A stretch of DNA of 64,000 nt from Anabaena sphaerica FACHB-251 (lineage in GTDB: Bacteria > Cyanobacteriota > Cyanobacteriia > Cyanobacteriales > Nostocaceae). The stretch is from assembly GCF_014696825.1 (NCBI RefSeq), contig NZ_JACJQU010000024.1, positions 1 to 64,000 on the forward strand, read 5' to 3'. The position numbers and the translations under genes were made by a program. Under the pieces are notes generated by a model, which did not search any database, was not told the origin of the DNA, and saw nothing but the letters and a program-made list of their open reading frames with translations. The stretch's first letter is position 1, and every line of letters begins with the position of its first letter. Shown here piece by piece: positions 9,084 through 16,683 of the stretch.

Positions 9084-9831
9084 AAAGATTCTACTTATTC
9101 CTATGTATTGTTAATTTTTCGTCTTTTTTTTAGCACACAATACTATATATGTGATTAGTAATGCAAGATGTGACACGAAACTACTTGTTGGGTTGCTAAT
9201 CAAGCAATATCTACTTCTTTATTCGAGACATTTAAGCTTTTGAGTTTAAAGCTTAAACAACCAATAATAAGTATTATTATTCAGGAATTCATAGACCTTA
9301 AGATATAACTTGCAACTACTAAGCAAGTTATATATATACCAATACCTTGTCCATTTTCTGTAGGTTGGGTTAAGCGACAGCGCAACCCAAGGCATTTGTT
9401 GGGTTTCATGCTTCAAACCAACCTACAAATCAGGGATTTTTCCAACTTGGACAAGGTATTGATATACATGACTTATTTTTTTTTAATTAGAAGTAAATAG
9501 CCATTAAAAGTTGAAAAAACTTGCTCCAGAAACCTTTTGTTAATTTTCATCGAAATTTAGGAAGAATCTCACTTGTAACAGATGATGGAAGTCAAATCTG
9601 ACAGAATGTGGTGTCTTAAAAAGCAATATGCTGGCTTTAGTAATAAATACTCCTACTGGCAGAAGTTAGTAACAATTATTTAAGCGTACAACTGAGTGAT
9701 GATTACCAGCAACGCTGCTAATAAATTGTGGGGAGTCGCTCTTATATTGCACGAAATTGTAGTTGGGGTAAGCTTTTGTTCAATTGTTTGAGCTTTTCAC
9801 TCTTTTTGCAAAAAATGGCAGGTTTCGATTT
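9084..9831. other. Intergenic region before the M6 protease
   Basis: Divergent region between the cyanophycinase-like gene and the metalloprotease gene; promoters for both should lie here, but no boxes are certain. A palindromic miniature element occupies 9335-9466. The AT-rich stretches on both sides show no open reading frame with a plausible start. Confidence 0.6.
9335..9466. repeat. Palindromic miniature element
   Basis: The ends are inverted copies (CAATACCTTGTCC at 9340-9352, GGACAAGGTATTG at 9449-9461). Inside is a second inverted pair, GTAGGTTGGGTT and AACCAACCTAC, around a segment containing GCGACAGCGCAACCC. Such GTAGGTTGGGTT elements are widespread in cyanobacteria. No coding capacity. 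Confidence 0.75.
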
Positions 9832-11190
9832 ATGTTTTCAAAAGATAACTGTTACTTGGTTGCCGCTTCACCAGAACTCCGAGCCAGATTTCTCCACACT
9901 AAAGAATTATTGCAGGCAGGAGACGAATTGCCTGACGTAGCAACAATTGATGTTCTTGATTTGCGAACTTTCAGCTTAATTAGCAGTAGACGCAAACGCA
10001 TCCATACGACAACTGGAGAACTGGCTCCAGTTGTTGGTACAAGAAGAGCTTTAGTACTTTTGGTAGATTTCTCAGATAATAAGGCTACTCAAAACCAACA
10101 ACACTATGCAGATATGCTGTTTTCTAGTAGCAACGATGGTACAGTGAGCTTGAAAGATTTTTACTGGGAAGCTTCTTACCACAAACTGACAGTAACTGGT
10201 GAGGTCAGTGGTCAGGGAGGAGCTACAAATGGTTGGTATCGCGCTCCAAGACCATACTCCTATTACACCAACAATGATTTTGGCACGGGTTTTTATCCAC
10301 AAAATTCTCAAAAGCTAGTGGAAGATTTAGTGGATTTAGCAGACCCATTTGTGAATTTCGCCAACTACGACAATGATGGCGATGGAATTGTCGATGCTCT
10401 ATTCATTGTTCATGCGGGTTCTGGAGCAGAAGTTACTGGTGACAAAAATAATATCTGGTCGCATAAGTGGGAAATTTCACCAAAGACTGTGGATGGCGTA
10501 AAGGTTCAAAGCTACAGCATTGAACCTGAAGACGGAAAAATTGGTGTATTTTGTCATGAATTAGGACACGTATTTGGATTACCAGATTTGTATGACACTG
10601 ACTACAGTTCATCTGGTACTGGTGATTGGGATTTGATGGCTGCTGGAAGTTGGAATAATGGTGGACAAACACCAGCCCACCCAACTGCTTATTGTAAAGT
10701 TAAACTCGGATGGGTAAAACCCGTAACAATCTTCAATAGCCAACAAAATGTCACTATTAAACCCTATGCTACTAATGATGGACAAATCTACAAACTGCCA
10801 ATCAAAGACATTAACAGTAAGGAATATTTCCTACTTTCAAATCGTCAGAAAAAAGGATTTGATGGCTACTTGCTAGGTGAAGGTCTAATCATTGAGCATA
10901 TAGATGAAAACAAAACTGGTAATACCAACGATACTCACTACCTAGTTGATATTGAACAGTGTGATGGTAAACTAGACCTGAATAAGGGTGCTAACCGTGG
11001 AGATGCTAACGATCCATTCCCTTGTGGTATGAACAGTTCTTTTACGGCAAACACTACACCCAGCAGTAAAGCATACGATGGTTCTGATTCAGAGATTGCG
11101 ATCGCTGAGATCAAACGCAAAGGAGATAACATTACTGTAGATATTAAGTCTGGGGTACTACAAGCTCCCAAGATCCCTGTGGCTCGATAA
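9832..11190 (+). CDS. M6-family metalloprotease (immune inhibitor A-like)
   Basis: A zinc peptidase of about 452 residues. The active site is HELGHVFGLPD (residues 242-252): His242, His246 and Asp252 bind zinc and Glu243 is catalytic. Other family features are RALVLLVDFSDNKA (about 65-80), YDNDGDGIVDALFIVHAG, a calcium-binding-like stretch near residue 180, and GTGDWDLMAAGSWNNGG after the zinc site. The start at ATG 9832 is chosen because the following residues (MFSKDNCYLVAASPELRARF) look like the family N terminus. An upstream TTG at 9784 would add 16 residues with no support. No signal peptide is visible, which is odd for a family that is usually secreted. Confidence 0.85.
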   Translation: MFSKDNCYLVAASPELRARFLHTKELLQAGDELPDVATIDVLDLRTFSLISSRRKRIHTTTGELAPVVGTRRALVLLVDFSDNKATQNQQHYADMLFSSSNDGTVSLKDFYWEASYHKLTVTGEVSGQGGATNGWYRAPRPYSYYTNNDFGTGFYPQNSQKLVEDLVDLADPFVNFANYDNDGDGIVDALFIVHAGSGAEVTGDKNNIWSHKWEISPKTVDGVKVQSYSIEPEDGKIGVFCHELGHVFGLPDLYDTDYSSSGTGDWDLMAAGSWNNGGQTPAHPTAYCKVKLGWVKPVTIFNSQQNVTIKPYATNDGQIYKLPIKDINSKEYFLLSNRQKKGFDGYLLGEGLIIEHIDENKTGNTNDTHYLVDIEQCDGKLDLNKGANRGDANDPFPCGMNSSFTANTTPSSKAYDGSDSEIAIAEIKRKGDNITVDIKSGVLQAPKIPVAR

Positions 11191-11248
11191 GCAAGGTCGT
11201 AACAAGAGTATAAATTCTATATCCTGAACTGAGAACATCACACCCATG

Positions 11249-11277
11249 AGGTTGCTGAATCACTCATTTAGCAACCT
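11249..11277 (+). terminator. Possible hairpin terminator after the M6 protease
   Basis: AGGTTGCT and AGCAACCT form a stem that extends to about 12 pairs with one mismatch around a CACTC loop, 58 bases after the stop codon. There is no good T tract after it, so it may be a repeat-type hairpin. Confidence 0.4.
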
Positions 11278-11389
11278 TACAGCGATTTTCGGGTAAATGA
11301 CTACCATTTTTTTGTCTCACGCAGAGGTGCAGAGGGTAATCAAGAGTGTGGTCTAAATATATGAAAACCGCTATAAATTGGTTGGGTAA

Positions 11390-11827
11390 ATGAGTAAGAT
11401 TCTAAAGTGGTTATTATTTGCTCTGGCATTTACCATTGGATTATCGGGATTTGCAATAAATGCCACTTCACTTAACTCTGTCAGACATGATGTTGCAGTT
11501 GAGATTTTAGGGGGAAAGCATTTTATGGCATCAAAGTTACAGGGAATAATGGCAGCACCTAACGAAAGTGAAATAGAAGCAAAGGTGTTGCATATTGAAC
11601 AATCTAACCAATTTCCAGATAAATGGTATTTAGAGTTAGAAATCCTAGAAATTAAAAATATAACAGGAGGGAATTTTGCTCAGATAGGAGATAAGGTCAA
11701 AGCATTTACTATTCAATCCAGCCTGAATTTTGCGAAAAATAATATAATTACTGCTCAAGCCGAGTTTTTAGGTGATGCACACGGTGGTTTCTTTCGGCTG
11801 AACAATATTCAGGTATTCAAACCATAA
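11390..11827 (+). CDS. Small secreted protein of unknown function
   Basis: Not recognised. The 145-residue product starts with a clear signal peptide or N-terminal anchor (MSKILKWLLFALAFTIGLSG, likely cleavage near NAT). The rest is beta-rich (VLHIEQSNQFPDKWYLELEI, FAQIGDKVKAFTIQS, AEFLGDAHGGFFRLNNIQVF), suggesting a small periplasmic beta-barrel. Its pattern, a measured quantity followed by a GD-x-V turn, resembles OB-like folds, but that is only a guess. It sits alone between the M6 protease and the oppositely oriented exporter gene, 50 bases from the exporter stop. Confidence 0.6.
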   Translation: MSKILKWLLFALAFTIGLSGFAINATSLNSVRHDVAVEILGGKHFMASKLQGIMAAPNESEIEAKVLHIEQSNQFPDKWYLELEILEIKNITGGNFAQIGDKVKAFTIQSSLNFAKNNIITAQAEFLGDAHGGFFRLNNIQVFKP

Positions 11828-11877
11828 TTTTGCTTTTTTGAAAGTTAAATTACCCAATCCTAATCTGATAGTTCGGT

Positions 11878-13761
11878 CTACTGATAACTACTTGCTTGAC
11901 GGTTGAACATGAGATGATATTGTCCGCCTCTTGCTATTAATTCTTCATGACTTCCTGTTTCTATAATCTTGCCATTTTCTAAAACAATAATCCGGTCTGC
12001 CAGTTTGGATAAAGCTAAACGATGACTAATGACAACGGCCATTTTATTAGCAGCAATGGTACGTAAAAGCTGGTAAATTTCATGCTCGGTTTTTGGATCA
12101 AGTGCGCTTGTTGGTTCGTCCAAAATCAATAGTTCTGCTGAGGATAATCGCATCAGCGCACGAGCGATGCCTGCGGCGGGCTACGCCTACGCAATTCTTT
12201 GCCACTGTCCTTGCGATAAGTCCACCCCACCGGCTAATTGCTTACCTAATAGTGTCTCTAAGCCTTGCGGTAGATTGTCCACTGCTTTGGCAATTCCTGC
12301 TACCCTTAGAGCCTCTTGGATGGCGTTCACATCCTGTAGTGCAGATAAGTATAAGTATCCAAAACCCACATTTTCAGACACTGTAGCCGGAAACCGAGCG
12401 TAATCTTGCATCACCACAGCCAGGCGTGAGTATAGCTGTGCCAAGTCAATTTCACGTAAATCCTGTCCGTTCCACAAAATCTCGCCACTACTTGGATCGT
12501 ACAGGCGACAGAGTAACTTAGCCAGAGTTGTTTTCCCTGCACCATTTTCCCCAACTAAAGCAATCATTTGCTGCGGCTGAATTGTGAGGTTGATGTTGTC
12601 CAGAATCTTGCTGTCGCTACCAGGATAAGCAAAAGATAAGTTCTTGATTTGGATTCCCTGTTGCTTGGCGATCTCCTTTGGAGTCAACGACAAGTTAGCA
12701 GCAGTATCCTCTCTTGAAGCTAACGATAACCGCAATTTCGGCTTCAATTCTAATAATTGGAAAATCGGACGGATACCCAAAACCACATCATACAAGTTAG
12801 ACCCATTATTAATCAGTAAAAACAAACTCTGGCGCACTTGGAGGATTAAACCTGCATAAAGTGCTAAATTTCCTAAAGTATAAATTCCGCGTAAAGCTCC
12901 GATAACAACATAAATGTAGGGTAAAGCGGCTCCTAATCCATTCACCATTGACCAAGAAATTACCAGCACTGTCCCTTTTTTGCGGATTTGCTGCATCGAT
13001 CTAAACATGATCTGGAAAAGACTTTGCCACCGATTTAGCAATAAAGGTTGTAGCTGAAATAAGCGTAATTCCTTGGCATAAGCTTCACCCACTAAGACAT
13101 CCCGATACAAGTTCATTTGGCGGACAAGACTCGCCTGAGTTTCTTCGACTTCCCAGCTTTTTTTGCGGTAAGTCAATTCCACATAAATCGCTGGTGTAGC
13201 AGAGGTAAATAAAATTAACGGTATCCACCAAGCAATTGAGCCAGAGAGCAAAATAGCAGGAATTAAAAGAAAAAAACCATGGAAAGTTGTAATTACAAGC
13301 AAGGATAGTTCCTTGAGCCGTTCTATTCCTGTTTCTGCCAGTTGCACCAAGTTCAATAATTCGGGTGTTTCAAATAACGCGATATCCGTAAAATTAGCAA
13401 TTTTATTCAGCACAATACTTTGAGCGAAACCCTGAACGCGATCGCGCAGGGAAGAAAAAACAAAGTTGGTAATCCCGTTTATTGATTCGGTTAATAAATT
13501 AAGTAATATTAATCCGCCAATGCTGCCAAGTAATAGTGGTTCTTGTAGGATAAGAGCGAGTGAGCTTACTGTTGTAAATTTCCCTAATGAATGGGAGATT
13601 TGGTCAATAATAATTTTATTGAGAAACAGTGAAATTGCTGGGCTAGAACCACTAATTAGAGTTAAAAATATCAGAGTGCGTAACTCAGTAGATGCTGACT
13701 GAATTACTAACAGCAGGCTACGCCGAAAAGTTTGAAACAGGCTGGGTTGGCTCGGTTGCAC
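11878..13761 (-). pseudogene. Lasso-cluster ABC exporter (permease-ATPase), broken by a 21-nt repeat
   Basis: A type-1 ABC half-exporter of about 620 residues once the insert is removed. GTG at 13761 starts six membrane helices (about residues 20-330). In the nucleotide-binding domain Walker A is VGENGAGKTT, the signature is DLSQGQWQR and Walker B is ELLILDEPTSALD. Between signature and Walker B the 21-nt insert at 12169-12189 gives two in-frame TAG codons, so translation from 13761 ends at residue 524. The frame resumes as IARALMRLSSAE; without the insert it reads QRIAIARALMR, as expected. It is 122 bases from the divergent precursor gene, so it is the likely lasso-peptide exporter. As written it lacks Walker B and the switch His. 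Confidence 0.85.
12169..12189. repeat. 21-nt small dispersed repeat inside a HIP1 octamer
   Basis: GCGAT at 12164-12168 and CGC at 12190-12192 flank the insert; joined they give GCGATCGC. The insert reads GCCTGCGGCGGG then CTACGCCTA. It is the same length as, and close in sequence to, the element at 1049-1069. Confidence 0.88.
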
Positions 13762-13883
13762 TCAAGGTTAAATAATGTCTTTTATTTTGTTATTCTAATT
13801 GACAATAAATATTCTTGAATTTATCGTTCATTTTATTTCAAATGATCCACAATAGAGTTGTAGAGAGTTTCTACTTTGTTACT

Positions 13884-14063
13884 ATGTTTAAGCAAAATTT
13901 AGAGTCTTCAACAGAGCCGCTAAGACAGCTAACCAAGACCGATAAACGACTACCCTATCGCAAACCTGAAATTTACTCTCTTGGTTCTCTCGAACAGGTT
14001 CAAGCGAACGATCTAGGCAGTATGATTGACGGGCCTAACCGTGCTTACTATTACAACGGTTAG
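13884..14063 (+). CDS. Lasso peptide precursor (A gene)
   Basis: A 59-residue candidate precursor, called because of the neighbouring lasso maturation genes. The leader carries the B1-recognition pattern Y-x-x-P-x-(L/I) as YRKPEI, Tyr25 to Ile30, then SLGSLEQVQ. Counting from Tyr at -17, the core would begin at Asn42, with Asp49 at ring position 8; a start at Ala41 would put Asp49 at position 9. Both ring sizes are known. The tail is GPNRAYYYNG, with three Tyr that could plug the ring. The usual Thr at -2 is missing. ATG 13884 is chosen as it gives a normal precursor length; upstream starts at 13815 (TTG) and 13842 (ATG) add unlikely hydrophobic residues. Confidence 0.75.
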   Translation: MFKQNLESSTEPLRQLTKTDKRLPYRKPEIYSLGSLEQVQANDLGSMIDGPNRAYYYNG

Positions 14064-14111
14064 TTTTTCAGGTGAGAAATTAACAAAATTAAACCACATA
14101 TAACCTTATAG

Positions 14112-14155
14112 TTTGTAGCTGCGCCATAACATTCAAGCGCAACTACAAAATTTTT
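14112..14155 (+). terminator. Rho-independent terminator after the lasso precursor
   Basis: TTTGTAGCTGCGC and GCGCAACTACAAA form a 13-pair stem with one mismatch and a 12-base loop, followed by ATTTTT. It lies between the convergent precursor and pentapeptide genes and overlaps the last bases of the latter. It should separate precursor transcription from the maturation genes. Confidence 0.75.
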
Positions 14156-15458
14156 ATGAATCATTCTTCTGACAACCAGATATTTTGCCATTAGGTAGGG
14201 TAGTTTTGCAAAGCTTGACTTGCTTTATGGCTGCGGTTGCTCCTTTAGCATCTTTAAGATTGGTGCGTGTGAGAATGGCATCTTTAAGGTTAGCACCTGT
14301 AAGATCAGCACCTGTAAGATCAGCACCTGTAAGATCAGCATCTGTAAGATTAGCCTTCGTGAAGTTAGTCTTCCTAAGATCGGCATTAACTAGCTTGGCT
14401 CCAGTAAGATTGACTTCACTCAGATCAGTATCATATAAAGCACAGCGAGTTTTATCTTTATGAATTGAAGCACAAGAAGTTTTATCATCGATTGAGCTTT
14501 TAAAGACATCATCGAGGAATTGACGAGTTTCTAGCGGTAGATCGCTTAAATCTAAGCCAGGTTTGACTTCAATCGCCTGTTTTTCAAGTTTCCTTTTAAG
14601 CTCTTCACTCTCACTCTTGCTATAAAAGCATGGAAGCTCAGGTCTACTACATCCATATACAGCCCCTTTGAAATCGGTATTGTTATCTAGCACAACTTTT
14701 TTAAGATTGGCATCAATCAAGTTAGCTCGCTGTAGATGAGTGCCTTTGAGAGTAGCTTGAAAGAGGTAGGCGTTTTTCAGGTTGGCTTTTGTTAGATATG
14801 CACCAGACAGATTAGCATAATGAAGACGGGCATCTGTCAGCTCGGTGGTAGTCAGATTTGCACCTCTCAATTTAGCGTCTTTGAAATTAGCCCTTCTGAG
14901 GATAGCTCTTGATAAGTTAATTTCCTCTAAGTGGAGTCCCTCAGTATCTCTCAAACTACCAAGATTGATTTCTTCTAAAAAAGATTCTGACGGTTCTTCT
15001 GGCATTATTCCATCGACTCGATTCTTGAAACCTAATCCTGCCTCATCCAAAAAGGATAGTAAGAGTTGTCGTCGTTCTGGATTTTTTGTAAACATACAGG
15101 GAATTATACGTAAACAAATACCATCATTTGTGCTTAAAGAACGCAACGTGTTTTCTGTTACAGAGCGAGCAAGATTTTTTGCTTGCTCATATTCAGCTTT
15201 TTTCTGTTGAAATTCTTTCTTTTTATCCTCGTCATTAGTATTAAGATGTTCCTTCTTAATATGCTCCATCTCTAGATAATTGACATATAACTTATCCTGA
15301 ATCAAATAAAGTTCCATTGAGGTCAAAAATTTATCTATTAACTCATCATAATATCGCTGTCTTGAAATGTAATCACCTGCTATAAATAATAATAGAGAAA
15401 CCAGAGTAGATATCCCTATAAATTTGAATAACTTTATGATACCAAAATTGATTTTCAT
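14154..15458 (-). CDS. Membrane-anchored pentapeptide-repeat protein
   Basis: A 434-residue protein with one N-terminal membrane helix (FIGISTLVSLLLFIAGDYI, about residues 12-30) and a helical, charged stretch to about residue 110. It has two blocks of A(D/N)Lxx repeats (about 175-265 and 350-415), which form a right-handed quadrilateral beta-helix. The second block contains three identical ADLTG units, coded by 15-base tandem repeats at about 14297-14345. It lies on the opposite strand between the lasso precursor and maturation genes. Soluble pentapeptide proteins of the Qnr/McbG type protect gyrase, but the membrane anchor makes that role unlikely here. Function unknown; the cluster position may be chance. 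Confidence 0.85.
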   Translation of the reverse strand: MKINFGIIKLFKFIGISTLVSLLLFIAGDYISRQRYYDELIDKFLTSMELYLIQDKLYVNYLEMEHIKKEHLNTNDEDKKKEFQQKKAEYEQAKNLARSVTENTLRSLSTNDGICLRIIPCMFTKNPERRQLLLSFLDEAGLGFKNRVDGIMPEEPSESFLEEINLGSLRDTEGLHLEEINLSRAILRRANFKDAKLRGANLTTTELTDARLHYANLSGAYLTKANLKNAYLFQATLKGTHLQRANLIDANLKKVVLDNNTDFKGAVYGCSRPELPCFYSKSESEELKRKLEKQAIEVKPGLDLSDLPLETRQFLDDVFKSSIDDKTSCASIHKDKTRCALYDTDLSEVNLTGAKLVNADLRKTNFTKANLTDADLTGADLTGADLTGANLKDAILTRTNLKDAKGATAAIKQVKLCKTTLPNGKISGCQKNDS

Positions 15459-15865
15459 ATTTTCAGTAAATCTTTTACTTAGTGTTTTTTGTATTTTTTA
15501 AAAAATTATTAGGTTCTAAATTTTTATGCCATTTATCACATTTTGAGATTTTGTAGTGAGATTAAATTATTTAATTAAAATAAAGCACTTTTTATAATTT
15601 TATTTATGTTGCAATGATAACTATTATTAGTATGCTTCGATATTTAGTATATTAGTATGTATAATTTTTACTCAGGTTGAATTTTAAAACATCCTCTCAA
15701 AGAATGAAATCAACTGAATTTGATTTTTAAAGCATCTTCTTAAAGAATGAAGTCAACTGAATAAACTTCAGTTAAAATATGGTCGTTATAATTTGCTAAC
15801 AAATCTACAAATACCAAATAGATGATATTGAAAACATTAGCTAGGCAAAGATAAGGACAATATTG
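15459..15865. other. Intergenic region upstream of the lasso maturation genes, with a direct repeat
   Basis: An AT-rich region where promoters for the divergent pentapeptide gene and the maturation operon should lie. Two imperfect copies of about 37 bases stand at 15681-15717 and 15722-15760; both end in AAAGAATGAA(A/G)TCAACTGA. An ATCCTCT/ATCTTCT core resembles the ends of the TA-flanked element at 37142-37309. AAGGA at about 15854 serves the downstream start. Confidence 0.55.
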
Positions 15866-16663
15866 ATGGGTGAAAATGGCAATTTTTACAGTCTTAATCG
15901 GGATGTATTTCTATTTCTGCAAGATGGGGTCGCCCAAATCTTGGACTTTGACCGCGGACAGTTTTATGGGCTGGATGAAATTGCCACATTAATGATGTTA
16001 ATCGTACTAGAAAAAGGAGTAGAAGAGACAGTTAACGAACTAACTAAAATTTATGAAATAACTGAAGAAAGTGTTCGCTCCGACTTGAATAAACTCTTAA
16101 AGAATTTAGAGCAAAAAAATCTATTTGTTACCGAAATACAAACGCATAACTACATATTTAATTTGATACGTTATTGTCTCAGAATAAATAATAAAATTTT
16201 TAACAAAATCTTACTTTTGCTCTTAAAAAGAGTCAGTGCAATTTTCCGCAATTTAGTCAACCCTGAACCAACCCCAAATCGCCTGACAGTTGAGCTATTG
16301 TTAAGCTTAAGTTGGCTCAGTTTTCGTCTACTCGGATGGAGTCGTACTCTGTCATTGTGGCAACACTGGCATCGTGCAGTATCACCAACTGACACCACAG
16401 TAACAACAGATGTCATTCAAACAGTGGATCGAATGGTGCGGGAAGCTGCTGCTAGTAAACTTTTCTTACCAATAGTCTGTAAAGAACGATCGCTGGTTGG
16501 TTATCATCTTCTCCGTACTTTTTACGGCTTACCTGCAACTTTAGTTATCGGCATTGACCGCTATCCGTTTCAAGTCCACGCCTGGGTGGAGTGTAATGGC
16601 TTAGTTGTGACGGATGAATTAGCTCATTGTCAACCCTTTATCCCAGTTGTCAGATATTCCTAA
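15866..16663 (+). CDS. Lasso peptide B protein: RRE (PqqD-like, B1) fused to transglutaminase-like leader peptidase (B2)
   Basis: A 265-residue fusion. Residues 1-88 match a PqqD-like RiPP recognition element (FLFLQDGVAQILDFDRGQFY, then GLDEIATLMMLIV and a helical bundle), which binds the precursor leader. A linker with hydrophobic and basic residues leads to the B2 domain (about 130-265), with Cys205 in PIVCKERSLVGYHLL, His238 in VHAWVE and a nearby Asp250 as the expected Cys-His-Asp set. B2 enzymes cleave the leader so the core can cyclise. ATG 15866 is preferred over TTG 15863 because AAGGA lies 8-9 bases before it. It is followed by the cyclase gene after 20 bases. Fused B1-B2 forms are known alongside split ones. 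Confidence 0.88.
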   Translation: MGENGNFYSLNRDVFLFLQDGVAQILDFDRGQFYGLDEIATLMMLIVLEKGVEETVNELTKIYEITEESVRSDLNKLLKNLEQKNLFVTEIQTHNYIFNLIRYCLRINNKIFNKILLLLLKRVSAIFRNLVNPEPTPNRLTVELLLSLSWLSFRLLGWSRTLSLWQHWHRAVSPTDTTVTTDVIQTVDRMVREAAASKLFLPIVCKERSLVGYHLLRTFYGLPATLVIGIDRYPFQVHAWVECNGLVVTDELAHCQPFIPVVRYS

Positions 16664-16683
16664 ACGCGATCGCGAGGACTGCC

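Noticed and set aside
9784-9831. TTG start 16 codons before the M6 protease ATG
   Set aside because: The added residues do not look like the family N terminus; ATG 9832 fits better.
1065-12189. TAG codons as stop-codon recoding (readthrough, pyrrolysine)
   Set aside because: The stops come from repeat insertions, and no recoding machinery or signal is visible; simple gene damage is a better explanation.
13815-13883. Longer lasso precursor from TTG 13815
   Set aside because: It adds 23 mostly hydrophobic residues before an otherwise normal leader; ATG 13884 gives the expected length.
14297-14345. Possible CRISPR-like short repeats
   Set aside because: These are 15-nt codon repeats for ADLTG units inside the pentapeptide gene; there are no spacers.
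14185-14463. Open frame antisense to the pentapeptide gene
   Set aside because: Its Ser/Val/Arg-Pro-rich protein only mirrors the repeats on the other strand.
16627-16683. Cyclase starting at 16627 inside the B gene
   Set aside because: It gives residues unrelated to the family; ATG 16684 follows a good ribosome-binding site.
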